From the NCBI RefSeq assembly GCF_000173735.1, contig NZ_ACCB01000001.1, forward strand, positions 1-64,000: a stretch of DNA of 64,000 nt, written 5' to 3'. How positions within the stretch are numbered: the first letter of the stretch is position 1; each line of letters begins with the position of its first letter. The stretch comes from Yersinia aldovae ATCC 35236. Its GTDB lineage: Bacteria; Pseudomonadota; Gammaproteobacteria; Enterobacterales; Enterobacteriaceae. The notes below the pieces were generated by a model that was not told the origin of the DNA, made no database searches, and saw nothing but the letters and a program-made list of their open reading frames with translations. Both the position numbers and the translations under genes were made by a program. This document shows, piece after piece, positions 46,965 to 57,113 of the stretch.

Positions 46965-47903
46965 TTAACGGGAGCGGGGCGGTAAGTTGGGTTCACCACG
47001 TAAACAACAGACAATATAGTCAATAAATACGCGCAGTTTGACGGGTAAATAATGTGTTGGCGGGTAGAGCAGCCATAAACCGCCACTGTATGAGCTGACA
47101 AAGCGCCACTCGGGTAATACCTGTACGATCAATCCCTGATGCAATGCGGTACGAGCGGTGAAATAAGGTAAGCTGCCGATGCCAATATGTTGTAGCGCAG
47201 CATCTAACCGGACGCCGGTATGGTTGGCCGCATAGCGGCCCCGCACAGCAACCGTCACCGTTTTATTGCCCTGCCGAAATTTCCAGCGGGCATCTCCAGG
47301 CGTCTCGCCCAGATAGATGCAACTGTGGTGTGCTAAATCATGGGGATGTGAAGGAGTGCCACGGCTGGCGAGATACTCCGGTGTGGCACACAGCAAATGT
47401 TCGATATCCATCAATTGCCGCCCGATCATACCCGGTGGAGGTTGGTCAGTAATCCGAATGGCTAAATCTATATTTTCATCAATGAGATCAACATAGTGGT
47501 CATCTAATATCAGTTGCACATCTATTTTACTGTAGCGGCGTAAGAACTCAGGCATATGCGGATGAATCACAAAGCGCCCAACCGCTTTCGGTATGCTGAT
47601 GCGAATAAGCCCTTCGGGTTCCTGATTGTACTGACCACTGACTTCCATCACCGAATTTGCAGCACTAAGCATCACATTACAGCGCTTAAAAACCTCTTCA
47701 CCACTCTGGCTCAAACGCAGTTTACGCGTTGTTCGTTGTAATAAGCGGGTGGCCAGTGCTTTCTCCAACCTACTGATACTGCGGCTGATTGCCGAAGGAG
47801 AAACACCTAACTGGCGTGCGACGGCAGAAAAACTACCGCTTTCTACCACTTTAACGAAAATAGCCATTTCGCTTAGCAAAGCCAGAGGAAGATTTGTGCT
47901 CAC
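46965..47903 (-). CDS. LysR-family transcriptional regulator
   Basis: A 312-residue LysR regulator of the CrgA/DhcR-like branch. The helix-turn-helix is at residues about 18-45 (SFSAVARQLGVSPSAISRSISRLEKAL), followed by the typical RTTRKLRLSQSGE wing, then an effector-binding domain with DLAIRITDQPPPGMIGRQL. It is divergent from the gene for an AlaX-like protein, with 89 bases between the starts, so it may control the AlaX/M24 pair, its own gene, or both; no site is clear. The inducer is unknown. Confidence 0.93.
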   Translation of the reverse strand: MSTNLPLALLSEMAIFVKVVESGSFSAVARQLGVSPSAISRSISRLEKALATRLLQRTTRKLRLSQSGEEVFKRCNVMLSAANSVMEVSGQYNQEPEGLIRISIPKAVGRFVIHPHMPEFLRRYSKIDVQLILDDHYVDLIDENIDLAIRITDQPPPGMIGRQLMDIEHLLCATPEYLASRGTPSHPHDLAHHSCIYLGETPGDARWKFRQGNKTVTVAVRGRYAANHTGVRLDAALQHIGIGSLPYFTARTALHQGLIVQVLPEWRFVSSYSGGLWLLYPPTHYLPVKLRVFIDYIVCCLRGEPNLPPRSR

Positions 47904-47992
47904 AGCGCAACAGTCCTTTGAGTATGTGACGGATTATCAATCTAGCCTGACATCAATATAATCATAATGGAAATGATAAAAGGATAATGATT

Positions 47993-48619
47993 ATGACAAC
48001 CCGTCTATTTTTTGATAATGATATGCTGACTACGGATGTTAATGTCCTTAGCTGCACCCCTGATAATGAGCAATTTGCCGTTATAGTTGAGGCGACGATT
48101 TTCCATCCGCAAGGGGGTGGGCAGCCTTCTGATACCGGTTGGATAGGCACGAGTCAGGTATTGCGCGTCGTTCAACAGCAAGACCATTTGCTTCACTATT
48201 TGCAACAGCCCGTGACGTTGGGCTGGCATCCTGCCTGTACCGACAGTGAACGGCGCTTCCTGAATACACGGATGCACTCCGCTGGACATTTAATTGGCAA
48301 TATAGGTGAACGCTATGGTTGGTTGCCGGTGAAAGCACATCATTGGCCAGGAGAGGGGCGAGTATCATTTAAACGTGCTGAGAACGTTCAACCCATTGAT
48401 ATAAATATCATTCAGTCCGCCTTACAACAATTTATCAGCCAGGATTTACGTCGGCAGATATCAGTACAGGGTGATTTCCGAGAAGTTGGATTTGGTGATT
48501 TACCCGCTTATGCGTGTGGTGGTACCCATGTCAGCTCGTTGCGGGAGCTAGGCCACGTCAGTGTGCAGTCTATATCGGAAAAGAAAGGCATTATGTCGGT
48601 AAATTACATCGTTGATTAA
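47993..48619 (+). CDS. Alanyl-tRNA editing protein (AlaX-like)
   Basis: A 208-residue free-standing editing domain homologous to the editing domain of AlaRS/ThrRS. It contains the two zinc motifs H95-x3-H99 (MHSAGH) and C175-x3-H179 (CGGTH), and GGGQPSDTG near residues 41-49. Such proteins hydrolyse Ser-tRNA(Ala) (AlaX-S/M) to prevent mistranslation. I prefer the ATG at 47993, eight bases after AGGATA, over one two codons upstream. It is divergent from a LysR regulator and followed 96 bases later by an M24 peptidase, an unusual partnership for a quality-control enzyme. Another possibility is a related aminoacyl hydrolase using free amino acids. Confidence 0.9.
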   Translation: MTTRLFFDNDMLTTDVNVLSCTPDNEQFAVIVEATIFHPQGGGQPSDTGWIGTSQVLRVVQQQDHLLHYLQQPVTLGWHPACTDSERRFLNTRMHSAGHLIGNIGERYGWLPVKAHHWPGEGRVSFKRAENVQPIDINIIQSALQQFISQDLRRQISVQGDFREVGFGDLPAYACGGTHVSSLRELGHVSVQSISEKKGIMSVNYIVD

Positions 48620-48715
48620 CCTGAGGTAAGGTGTATTCGCCGCTTACCTGCAATTTCAATGATTTTAAGTATATTATTCAGTGTAAATATAAAATCAGAT
48701 TTGAAGGAAAGATTG

Positions 48716-49933
48716 GTGAATAAAGAAAAGATTGCGCATTTAGACGCGGTAAGTCGCAAGGCTCGCACGGTTATGGAACGAGAGGGGCTTGATGCTTTGG
48801 TGGTTACCGTATGTGATAATTTTTATTATCTCACCGGGGTCGCCAGTTTCTTTATGTATACCTTCAGGCATACCGGTGCTGCTGTTGCGGTGATGTTTCG
48901 GGATGAAACAATTGCGACGCAAATCATCATGAATGAATTTGAAGCCGCCAGCACACATTTCGATATGCCCCATGTGGAACTTAAAACCTTTCCGGTATGG
49001 GTCGATGTTGATGATCCCCGTAATCCTCTTAATCACCAAAAATTACGCGAGCGACCCATTGGCCCGCCGGTTGAAACTGTTTTTGGTTTAGTCAAAGCGG
49101 CGCTGGAACAGGCGGGAGTACTTAACAAAACCATCGCTATCGAATTACATGCCATGTCCAACGGCGGTAAGGGCGTATTAGATAAGGTGATCCCCGGGCT
49201 GAAGCTGGTTGATTCTACCCCGTTGTTCAATGAAATCAGAATGATCAAAAGCCCGTGGGAAATAGCACACCTGCGTAAAGCTGCACAAATTACCGAGTTG
49301 GGCATTGCGAGTGCGGCGAAGAATATTCGTATAGGTTGTACTGCGGCAGAGTTGACGGCAGCATTTAAAGCCGCAGTGATGAGATGCCCGGAAACTAACT
49401 TCTCGCGTTTCAATCTTATTTCAGTTGGCGATAATTTTTCACCCAAAATAATGGCTGATGAAACGCCCGCCAAATGGGGCGATTTAATTAAATTTGACTG
49501 TGGAGTGGATGTTGCCGGTTATGGTGCTGACTTAGCCAGAACCTTTGTGCTGGGAGAACCGGATGCACTGACACAGCAGCTATATGACACCATCAGAACG
49601 GGCCATGAGCATATGTTATCGATGGTAGCGCCCGGCATGAAATTAAAAGATGTTTTTGATTCTACGATGGATGTTATCAAAAAGGCGGGCCTACCGTACT
49701 ATAACCGTGGGCATCTTGGTCACGGAGATGGGGTATTTTTGGGGCTAGAAGAGGCTCCGTTTGTCAGCACATTGGCGACCGAAACATTTTGTCCCGGTAT
49801 GGTCTTGAGCCTGGAGACGCCCTATTACGGTATCGGGGTTGGTTCTATCATGCTGGAAGATATGATTCTCATTACAGACAGTGGTTTTGAGTTTTTAAGT
49901 ACATTGGAACGTGACTTACGGCACTGTTATTAA
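48716..49933 (+). CDS. M24-family metallopeptidase (Xaa-Pro aminopeptidase-like)
   Basis: A 405-residue pita-bread metallopeptidase. The N-terminal creatinase-like domain (EGLDALVVTVCDNFYYLTG) is followed by the M24 catalytic domain. The five metal ligands are visible as D in K-F-D-C-G-V-D, D in G-A-D-L-A-R-T, H in G-H-L-G-H-G, E in L-S-L-E-T-P-Y and E in I-M-L-E-D-M. It cleaves Xaa-Pro peptides, or removes amide groups from small molecules as do ectoine or creatine hydrolases; I cannot choose. GTG at 48716 is used because GAAGGAAAG lies at ideal spacing; upstream residues look non-coding. It follows an AlaX gene and precedes a strong terminator-like hairpin. Confidence 0.88.
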   Translation: MNKEKIAHLDAVSRKARTVMEREGLDALVVTVCDNFYYLTGVASFFMYTFRHTGAAVAVMFRDETIATQIIMNEFEAASTHFDMPHVELKTFPVWVDVDDPRNPLNHQKLRERPIGPPVETVFGLVKAALEQAGVLNKTIAIELHAMSNGGKGVLDKVIPGLKLVDSTPLFNEIRMIKSPWEIAHLRKAAQITELGIASAAKNIRIGCTAAELTAAFKAAVMRCPETNFSRFNLISVGDNFSPKIMADETPAKWGDLIKFDCGVDVAGYGADLARTFVLGEPDALTQQLYDTIRTGHEHMLSMVAPGMKLKDVFDSTMDVIKKAGLPYYNRGHLGHGDGVFLGLEEAPFVSTLATETFCPGMVLSLETPYYGIGVGSIMLEDMILITDSGFEFLSTLERDLRHCY

Positions 49934-50036
49934 ACGGTGTCTACACTCTCATCATATATGAAAGGAATGCTTATTTTCATTATATAAATAGTTATAAGCT
50001 AACAAATATAATGAGATGTATAAAACCACAGGTATA

Positions 50037-50080
50037 AAATAGAGGGTTAAATGATAAATTGTCTTAATTCTCTATTTTTT
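50037..50080 (+). terminator. Terminator-like hairpin after M24 peptidase gene
   Basis: AAATAGAG (50037-50044) pairs with CTCTATTT (50070-50077), and the stem extends inward over GGTTAA with two G-U pairs, giving about 14 pairs around a 13-base loop. A T run follows. It is AU-rich but long. Confidence 0.6.
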
Positions 50081-50344
50081 ACTGTTTCTAACGATATTCG
50101 TAATTCAGTATTTCTAAATTTAATTATAAGGTGAGTGATAGTGTTCTCAGCCACAAAATTCTCGTTACTGAGTCAGTGGAAAACATAAAAATAGTTGATA
50201 AATTAAACACGACACGCGGTACATTGCCTTATGAGGCCGAGGTAAAATCAATTTGTGCGATCTTTTAGCACAATACTGTATCGCAGCATTCTTTCAATAA
50301 AAGTATTTAGTATCAATATTCAAGTGTTTTAAACTATTTAAAAC

Positions 50345-50358
50345 TAAGAATAATCTTA
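50345..50358. promoter_or_regulatory. RcsAB-like box upstream of hmsH
   Basis: TAAGAATAATCTTA matches the RcsAB consensus TAAGAATATTCCTA at 12 of 14 positions and is nearly palindromic. It lies 226 bases before the hmsH start. RcsAB is reported as a direct repressor of hms genes in Y. pestis; position here fits an upstream operator, but promoter mapping is needed. Confidence 0.55.
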
Positions 50359-50583
50359 CTCTCATCTAAATAAACGCCCCTGGTACATTTCCACCTCTAT
50401 TAATCGCTGAAATAACAATATTCTATAATAATTCGACAACAGTATTTTCTTTCAGCTATCCTATGTAACATGCTGTAATACATTCTAAGGATACCATTTC
50501 ATCATCATTAGATAATGAAAATGGACGTTCATGAAGTAGCTTTCTTTGAACATCAAACAAGTGGCTGGCTTAAGGGTTATATA

Positions 50584-53052
50584 ATGTATAACGCATTTAC
50601 GACACTGCTGCGCCCTTTGTGCCAGCACAGAATCACTTTATTAGCGCTACTAATTTCCGGCCTTTCAGTCAATTCCGTTTTGGCCCAGACACCGTATGAT
50701 TCATTAATCATCAAAGCCAGAGCGGGGGATACCGCACCGGTCCTTAATTATTTACAACAAGAATCTAACGCTGGGCCACTTAATAGTGGTCAGGTCGACG
50801 ACTGGCTGCAAATTGCCGGCTGGGCAGGGCGTGATCAGGAAGTGATTGATGTTTATGAACGTTATCATTCCTCAATGAATCTCTCCTCGCGCGGCCTCGC
50901 CTCTGCGGCGCGCGCCTATCGCAACGAAAAACGCTGGGATCAGGCACTGGCATTATGGCAAAGCAGTTTAAAGAAAGACCCGACAAACCCTGATCTTATC
51001 ACGGGTATGATCATGACTCAGGCCGATTCCGGGCGCGGTAGTGAGGCTTTGAAGCAAGCCAAAGAATTAACCGAGCGTGATCCTTCGGCGAAAAACTATA
51101 TGACCTTGTCCTATCTAAACCGCGCGACCAACCATAATTACGATGCTTTGCAGGCTTCCAGCGAGGCTGTACGGCTGGCTCCTGAATCCGATGCAGTATT
51201 AAAAAACCATCTGGAAATTCTGCAACGAAACCGTATTGCTGATCCAGCGTTGCAACTTGCCCGAGAAAATCCGAGATTAGTTTCGGCTGAACAGTATCGA
51301 CAGCTTGAGAGAGATGCCGCCGCAGAACAGGTGCGCATGGCGCAGTTACCAACGCGCAGTGAAACGGAACGGTTTTATATCGCTGATCAGGCATTGGCCG
51401 ATTATCAGGATTTGCTCACTCGCTGGAGTAAATACCCTGACGCGCAGGCTGACTATCAACGTGCTCGCATTGATAGATTAGGTGCATTATTGGTTCGCCG
51501 TAATACTGCTGAGCTGATTAAAGAGTATGAAAGTATGGACGCTGAGGGCTATAAAATGCCTGACTATGCCCGCCGTTGGGCCGCTTCTGCCTATATTGAC
51601 CGCCGGATGCCAGAAAAAGCCGCACCGATCCTCACCAGTCTCTATTACGCCGACGGAAAAACGTTCCGCAATAGTGAGGATTTACTGGATGCTGATGACC
51701 TCTATTACGCGTTGAATGAAAGTGAACAACTGGATAAAGCACATCAGTTCGCTAAGAACTATAGCGAGCAAACACCATATCAGGTGGGTGTTTATGGTCT
51801 GCCAGGTAAACAACCGAATGAGGACTGGATGGAAGGTCAGACCTTGTTGATTCAATCTTTGGTAGCATTGAATGATCTGCCTGCGGCACAGAAAAAGCTG
51901 GAAACGCTATCTGGCACTGCGCCGGCGAACCAGAATTTACGTATTGCCTTAGCGAGTGTTTATTTGGCCAGAGATTTACCGCGCAAATCAGAACAAGAGC
52001 TGAAAGCGGTAGAATCATTGGCTCCGCGCAGTCTTATATTGGAACGTGCGCAAGCTGAAACGGCGATGGACTTGCAGGAATGGCACCAGATGGAGTTATT
52101 AACTGATGATGTTATTACTCGCTCGCCGGAAGATGTGCCTTCTCAGGAATTAGACCGGCAGCGCAAAGTGCATAATATGTATGAACTGCGTGTTACCGGT
52201 AACCACACCATTTCTTCTAATAGCCCGGTCAGTGGTAGCAAGGATTTTGGCATTGAAACTCTACTCTATAGCCGGCCGATAGCTGAAAACTGGCGTATAT
52301 TTGGTGGTGGCAGCTATGACAATGCGCAATTTGAGGAAGGAAAGGGGATTAACCGCGTTATGCGGTTAGGGGGCGAATGGACGTCTCGTGATCACTGGGT
52401 TGAGGCTGAGGTCAATAATCAGAATTACGGTTTTGGCAATAAAACCGGTGCCCGAATATCGACGTGGTACGATTTTAATGATCACTGGCGGGTGGGGGGG
52501 GGAGTCGAAAGATTAGCCAAAGAAACCCCGTTGCGGGCTATGAAAAATAATATCACCTCCAACAGCGCTTCTGCTTTTGTGCTCTGGAAAGCCGATGAAC
52601 GGCGTGATGTGGCATTTAATGTGACACCGTCAGATTTCTCTGACGGTAACAAGCGGTGGGAATATGGGTTAATTGGGCGTCAGCGCATCTGGAGCGGGCC
52701 TTATCTGACAGCCGATTTCAGCCTGGGTCTGGCGGCGAGCACAAACACCAAAGCAGACGTTATTTACTATAACCCAAAAAGGGATTTCACCTACCTTCCT
52801 GCTATTACCCTCAACCACATTATGTATCGTCATTATAAAACTATCTGGAGCCAACAGATTCAGCTAGGTGTTGGTGGTTATTGGGAGAAAAACTACGGTA
52901 ATGGTCTGGCAACCGCGGCAGCTTATGGGCAACGTGTTCAATGGAATGATGTCGTGGATACCGGCGTGGCTGTTACCTATGATAAACGCCCCTATGATGG
53001 TGTCCGTGAGCACAATCTCTCGCTCGCTTTCGATTTGAATTACCGTTTCTAA
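50584..53052 (+). CDS. hmsH: HmsH, outer-membrane porin for poly-beta-1,6-GlcNAc
   Basis: An 822-residue outer-membrane protein orthologous to PgaA. A signal peptide ends near V-L-A-Q (about residue 36); periplasmic TPR-like helical repeats (about 50-500; e.g. ALKQAKELTERDPSAKNYMTLS) guide the polymer. A C-terminal 16-strand-type barrel (about 530-822) ends in D-L-N-Y-R-F, a classical outer-membrane terminus. I start at the ATG at 50584, after AAGGG, because it gives the known Yersinia HmsH length. It exports the partly deacetylated polymer from HmsF. It is first in hmsHFRS, with an 11-base gap to hmsF. Confidence 0.96.
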   Translation: MYNAFTTLLRPLCQHRITLLALLISGLSVNSVLAQTPYDSLIIKARAGDTAPVLNYLQQESNAGPLNSGQVDDWLQIAGWAGRDQEVIDVYERYHSSMNLSSRGLASAARAYRNEKRWDQALALWQSSLKKDPTNPDLITGMIMTQADSGRGSEALKQAKELTERDPSAKNYMTLSYLNRATNHNYDALQASSEAVRLAPESDAVLKNHLEILQRNRIADPALQLARENPRLVSAEQYRQLERDAAAEQVRMAQLPTRSETERFYIADQALADYQDLLTRWSKYPDAQADYQRARIDRLGALLVRRNTAELIKEYESMDAEGYKMPDYARRWAASAYIDRRMPEKAAPILTSLYYADGKTFRNSEDLLDADDLYYALNESEQLDKAHQFAKNYSEQTPYQVGVYGLPGKQPNEDWMEGQTLLIQSLVALNDLPAAQKKLETLSGTAPANQNLRIALASVYLARDLPRKSEQELKAVESLAPRSLILERAQAETAMDLQEWHQMELLTDDVITRSPEDVPSQELDRQRKVHNMYELRVTGNHTISSNSPVSGSKDFGIETLLYSRPIAENWRIFGGGSYDNAQFEEGKGINRVMRLGGEWTSRDHWVEAEVNNQNYGFGNKTGARISTWYDFNDHWRVGGGVERLAKETPLRAMKNNITSNSASAFVLWKADERRDVAFNVTPSDFSDGNKRWEYGLIGRQRIWSGPYLTADFSLGLAASTNTKADVIYYNPKRDFTYLPAITLNHIMYRHYKTIWSQQIQLGVGGYWEKNYGNGLATAAAYGQRVQWNDVVDTGVAVTYDKRPYDGVREHNLSLAFDLNYRF

Positions 53053-53063
53053 GGGAAGTCGCT

Positions 53064-55088
53064 ATGGCGAAGATACTCTTTTTTATCCGGATACTTGTCG
53101 TTGGAATGATAACGGCAATGGTCTCTGTCTGTTATGCCGAGAAACCGGTATTTGTTCCTCCTGCTGAACGTGCATTGCCATTCAGTGAACGGCCGTGGCA
53201 AAAGAATACCTTTTTAGTTATTGCTTACCATGATGTTGAAGATGATTCCGCAGACCAACGTTATCTGTCGGTAAGAAGCAGCGCGTTAAGTGAACAGTTA
53301 GCCTGGCTGAAGGATAATCGCTATAACATCGTTTCCGTTGATCAGATTTTAGCCGCACATAACGGTGGCACACCGTTACCGAATAAAGCCGTATTACTTA
53401 CCTTCGACGATGGTTATAGCAGTTTTTATAACCGTGTATACCCGTTGTTAGAAGCTAATAAGTTTAGTGCGGTTCTGGCCCCGGTTGGGGTGTGGATTGA
53501 CACGCCAGTGAATAAAAAAGTAGATTTCGGTGGGTTAAGCACCGATCGCGCCCGTTTCCTTAGCTGGAAACAGATCAGTGAAATGTCTAAATCAAAACTG
53601 ATCGAAATCGGAGCACATACCTACGCATCACACTATGGTGTGCTTGCTAACCCACAGGGGAATACTGAACCCGCTGCTGCCAATCTGATCTATGACCCTA
53701 AAACGAAAAAGTACGAAACGGAAGCGGCTTTCAAGCAACGGATGGAAAAAGATGTGACGTTGATAACCCAGCGTCTTACCCAAGCTACAGGGAAACAACC
53801 GCGGGTTTGGGTTTGGCCATACGGTGCGCCGAGCGGAACAGTATTAACCATTTTACGCCAACACGGTTATCAAATGGCAATGACGCTGGAGCCGGGCATT
53901 GGTAACGTTAATGACCTGATGAATATACCGCGTATTCTTATCAGCAATAACCCGTCGTTAAAAGACTTTACCCAGTTGATCACCTCGGTTCAGGAAAAAG
54001 GCATCATGCGGGTTGCGCATGTTGATCTGGATTATCTCTATGATCCGGACCCGGTGCAGGAAAAGGAGAATCTTGACAAACTGGTGCAACGTATTTCTGA
54101 TTTACGTGTTACGACAGTGTTTCTGCAAGCGTTTTCTGATCCTAAAGGGGATGGCAATATTCGGCAGGTTTACTTCCCGAACCGCTGGATTCCGATGCGT
54201 GAAAATCTGTTTAACCGCGTTGCATGGCAATTAGCCTCACGGCCAGATGTTAATGTGTATGCCTGGATGCCCGTGCTGGCATTTGAGATGGACCCTTCTT
54301 TGCCACGGATTGAACGTATTGATCCGAAAACCGGTAAAACAAGTATCGATCCGGACCAATATCGTCGCCTGTCGCCATTTAACCCTGAAGTCAGGCAGCG
54401 CATTATCGATATTTATCGCGATATGGCCTATAGCGCGCCAATTGAAGGCGTCCTTTATCACGACGATGCGGTGATGTCTGATTTTGAAGATGCGTCGCCG
54501 GATGCGATTCGTGCGTATGAAAAAGCAGGTTTCCCTGGTTCAATCGTCACAATACGTCAAGACCCGGAAACAATGGCCCGCTGGACGCGCTATAAAAGTA
54601 AATATTTGGTTGATTTCACCAATGAATTAACGCGTCAGGTTCGTGATGTCCGTGGCCCACAAGTGAAGTCTGCCCGTAATATATTTGCAATGCCTATCTT
54701 AGAACCGGAAAGCGAAGCTTGGTTTGCGCAGAACTTTGATGATTTTCTGGCTAACTATGATTGGGTTGCCCCAATGGCAATGCCGTTAATGGAGAAAGTG
54801 CCATTATCAGATTCTAATGAGTGGCTAGCGCAATTGGTTAACAAAGTTGCGCAGCGTCCAGGTGCACTGAATAAAACGGTATTTGAACTGCAATCGAAGG
54901 ACTGGACCAAGCCAGAGGGCAGCAATGCCATCAGTGGCCCGATACTGGCGGGATGGATGCGCCAGTTGCAATTAAATGGCGCACAAAATTTTGGTTACTA
55001 TCCGGATAACTTTATCACTGGCGAACCGCCGCTAAAAGATGTCCGTCCTGTGCTATCTTCTGCCTGGTATCCTTTATATGATCGATAG
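53064..55088 (+). CDS. hmsF: HmsF, poly-beta-1,6-GlcNAc N-deacetylase/glycosidase
   Basis: A 674-residue periplasmic protein, PgaB orthologue. The N-terminal leader is hydrophobic with a cysteine (VSVCYAE) but a poor lipobox. The family 4 carbohydrate-esterase domain has Y-H-D-V-E-D-D (catalytic/metal Asp) and L-T-F-D-D-G-Y, then H-T-Y-A-S-H for the metal. The C-terminal half (from about residue 310, [15 protein letters not shown]) is the GH153-like domain with FFPNRWIP and the YHDDAVMSD acidic site. It removes acetyl groups from part of the polymer so HmsH can export it, needed for biofilm. The ribosome site AAGGGA precedes the ATG. Its last bases overlap hmsR. Confidence 0.96.
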   Translation: MAKILFFIRILVVGMITAMVSVCYAEKPVFVPPAERALPFSERPWQKNTFLVIAYHDVEDDSADQRYLSVRSSALSEQLAWLKDNRYNIVSVDQILAAHNGGTPLPNKAVLLTFDDGYSSFYNRVYPLLEANKFSAVLAPVGVWIDTPVNKKVDFGGLSTDRARFLSWKQISEMSKSKLIEIGAHTYASHYGVLANPQGNTEPAAANLIYDPKTKKYETEAAFKQRMEKDVTLITQRLTQATGKQPRVWVWPYGAPSGTVLTILRQHGYQMAMTLEPGIGNVNDLMNIPRILISNNPSLKDFTQLITSVQEKGIMRVAHVDLDYLYDPDPVQEKENLDKLVQRISDLRVTTVFLQAFSDPKGDGNIRQVYFPNRWIPMRENLFNRVAWQLASRPDVNVYAWMPVLAFEMDPSLPRIERIDPKTGKTSIDPDQYRRLSPFNPEVRQRIIDIYRDMAYSAPIEGVLYHDDAVMSDFEDASPDAIRAYEKAGFPGSIVTIRQDPETMARWTRYKSKYLVDFTNELTRQVRDVRGPQVKSARNIFAMPILEPESEAWFAQNFDDFLANYDWVAPMAMPLMEKVPLSDSNEWLAQLVNKVAQRPGALNKTVFELQSKDWTKPEGSNAISGPILAGWMRQLQLNGAQNFGYYPDNFITGEPPLKDVRPVLSSAWYPLYDR

Positions 55089-56412
55089 AATAATTGCGTT
55101 ACTCATTCTCTGCCTGGTACTGAGTATCCCCGTGGGTTTAATCCTGCTCTTTACCGGTGATGTGCTGCTGAATTTTGTTTTCTTCTATCCACTCTTTATG
55201 TCTGGGATCTGGATAACCGGAGGTCTCTACTTTTGGTTACGTCGGGAAAGACGCTGGCCGTGGGGCGATGATGTGCCAGCTCCGGAGCTGAAAGGCAATC
55301 CATTGGTGTCTATTTTAATCCCTTGCTTTAACGAGGGGCTGAATGCGCGAGAAACCATCCATGCTGCACTGGCTCAGACCTATACCAATATTGAAGTGAT
55401 CGCGATTAACGATGGCTCCAGCGACAATACAGCACAAGTGCTGGATGCTATGTTGACGAAAGATCCACGCTTGCGTGTTATTCATCTGGCACATAATCAG
55501 GGCAAAGCCATTGCTTTGCGTATGGGGGCCGCAGCGGCGCGCAGCGAGTATCTGGTCTGTATCGATGGTGATGCTTTGCTTGACAGCAAAGCCGTGCCCT
55601 ATCTGGTTGCCCCACTGATTGCCAACCCGCGCACTGGAGCCGTAACCGGTAACCCACGTATTCGCACGCGATCCACGTTGATTGGCCGTGTTCAGGTGGG
55701 GGAATTCTCCTCGATCATTGGCCTGATTAAACGAACTCAGCGCGTTTATGGTCAGGTATTTACGGTATCGGGTGTGGTGGCTGCTTTTCGCCGCCGGGCG
55801 TTGGCCGATGTGGGCTATTGGAGCCCGGATATGATAACTGAAGATATTGATATCAGTTGGAAACTCCAAATCAGGCACTGGTCGGTGTTCTTTGAACCGC
55901 GTGGGTTATGCTGGATTTTGATGCCAGAAACATTAAGAGGTTTATGGAAACAACGGCTGCGTTGGGCGCAGGGCGGAGCTGAGGTTTTCCTGAAAAACAT
56001 GTTTAAGCTGTGGCGTTGGCGTAATCGCCGCATGTGGCTGCTGTTCCTTGAGTATTCACTGTCAATTACTTGGGCGTTTACTTACCTGTTCAGTATTATC
56101 CTGTTCCTGTTGGGCATGGTTATTACTCTCCCGCCGGGTATTCATGTACAAAGTGTCTTCCCCCCGGCGTTTACCGGGATGGTATTAGCGCTGACCTGTC
56201 TGTTGCAGTTTGCTATCAGTTTGGTGATTGAACGGCGCTATGAGCAAAAATTGGGTAACTCACTGTTTTGGATTATCTGGTATCCGATGGTTTACTGGAT
56301 GCTGAGCTTGTTTACCACCGTAGTATCGTTCCCAAAAGTCATGCTGAACACCAAACGTCAACGTGCGCGCTGGGTCAGCCCGGATCGCGGGATCGGGAGG
56401 GTAAAACCATGA
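55078..56412 (+). CDS. hmsR: HmsR, poly-beta-1,6-GlcNAc synthase
   Basis: A 444-residue GT2 synthase, PgaC orthologue, in the inner membrane with two N-terminal and three C-terminal helices. Catalytic motifs are N-D-G-S-S-D-N, C-I-D-G-D-A (DxD), I-T-E-D-I-D and Q-R-L-R-W-A-Q-G-G (QxxRW), all intact, unlike the divergent GT2 at 12659. It polymerises GlcNAc from UDP-GlcNAc with HmsS, and in Yersinia is activated by cyclic di-GMP from HmsT. I begin at the ATG at 55078, which overlaps the hmsF stop by 11 bases and gives the usual length. It overlaps hmsS by four bases. Confidence 0.96.
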   Translation: MIDRIIALLILCLVLSIPVGLILLFTGDVLLNFVFFYPLFMSGIWITGGLYFWLRRERRWPWGDDVPAPELKGNPLVSILIPCFNEGLNARETIHAALAQTYTNIEVIAINDGSSDNTAQVLDAMLTKDPRLRVIHLAHNQGKAIALRMGAAAARSEYLVCIDGDALLDSKAVPYLVAPLIANPRTGAVTGNPRIRTRSTLIGRVQVGEFSSIIGLIKRTQRVYGQVFTVSGVVAAFRRRALADVGYWSPDMITEDIDISWKLQIRHWSVFFEPRGLCWILMPETLRGLWKQRLRWAQGGAEVFLKNMFKLWRWRNRRMWLLFLEYSLSITWAFTYLFSIILFLLGMVITLPPGIHVQSVFPPAFTGMVLALTCLLQFAISLVIERRYEQKLGNSLFWIIWYPMVYWMLSLFTTVVSFPKVMLNTKRQRARWVSPDRGIGRVKP

Positions 56413-56876
56413 GTACACCTCTGATTCATACCGAGCAGCGGTTCATCCCACGCTGGATCGACATTATTATTACCGCTTTAGCTTGGTTCGGTTTTATCTT
56501 CCTGTTTGTAAAGGGCTTTTTCGATATGATCGGCAGGGCGCCGAACATGGGGCCGATTCCGTTCAGAATGTATATCCTCGCCAGCCTGACCACTCTTGCC
56601 TTGTATGCGGCGATTGCGGCATTTAATGCTGTCGTGCTGATTGTCTGGGCAAAATATAATCAGGTGCGTTTTCAAGTTGAGCGCCGCGGGCACCGACCTC
56701 ATCTGGATGACGATGAGCTGGCTAATAGTATGGAAATGACGAGTGAGATGATTACCCAATTGCAAACCGGTTCGTGTCTCACATTGTATAACGATGAACA
56801 TGGGCATCTGCTGGAGGTGAAGGAAGGGCTGCACTTGCCGCAAGTCGCTCCGGTTATCAATTTACGCAGAGGGTGA
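56409..56876 (+). CDS. hmsS: HmsS, small partner of HmsR
   Basis: A 155-residue inner-membrane protein, PgaD-like, with two membrane helices (about residues 20-42 and 56-82). It has no enzyme motif; PgaD binds cyclic di-GMP together with PgaC and is required for polymer synthesis. Start ATG 56409 overlaps the hmsR stop (ATGA). It is last in the operon and followed by a 9-pair stem (56890-56936). The length equals Yersinia HmsS. Confidence 0.94.
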   Translation: MSTPLIHTEQRFIPRWIDIIITALAWFGFIFLFVKGFFDMIGRAPNMGPIPFRMYILASLTTLALYAAIAAFNAVVLIVWAKYNQVRFQVERRGHRPHLDDDELANSMEMTSEMITQLQTGSCLTLYNDEHGHLLEVKEGLHLPQVAPVINLRRG

Positions 56877-56889
56877 TGGGCAATCATCG

Positions 56890-56936
56890 CTGAATACCTG
56901 ATAACACACCATCGTGGGCTGATATTGGGTATTCAG
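56890..56936 (+). terminator. Stem-loop after hmsS
   Basis: CTGAATACC (56890-56898) pairs with GGTATTCAG (56928-56936) perfectly; the 29-base loop is long and only ACGTTATTTCCG follows, so termination is uncertain. Confidence 0.4.
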
Positions 56937-57113
56937 ACGTTATTTCCGTTTCTTTAGATACTATCTCCAATAGCAAATACCGCAAAACTCCACTTTATTT
57001 ATCCACTCTGCTTATATATTGCTATGCTTTAGCCGCAATTACCGCGTGCGCAGCTATTACGTCTGGTAATTCATTGATATTCTTTTGACAACGGGGTTTA
57101 ACGGGAGCACACA

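Larger units (their letters stand above)
49934..50583. other. Long intergenic region and hmsH promoter region
   Basis: A 650-base spacer with no gene of its own. It contains the M24 gene's terminator-like hairpin (50037-50080), a short hairpin TTGTGC/GCACAA (50253-50273), and a RcsAB-like box (50345-50358). A frame beginning at 50515 runs in phase into hmsH, but its 23 extra codons lack a signal peptide and a ribosome site, so I exclude them. The hmsH promoter is expected between about 50280 and 50570. Confidence 0.5.

Noticed and set aside
50515-50583. N-terminal extension of hmsH by 23 codons
   Set aside because: It would precede the signal peptide, has no ribosome site, and the ATG at 50584 gives the known HmsH length.
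55039-55077. Upstream start for hmsR inside hmsF
   Set aside because: Adds residues absent from HmsR/PgaC; the ATG at 55078 fits the usual length.
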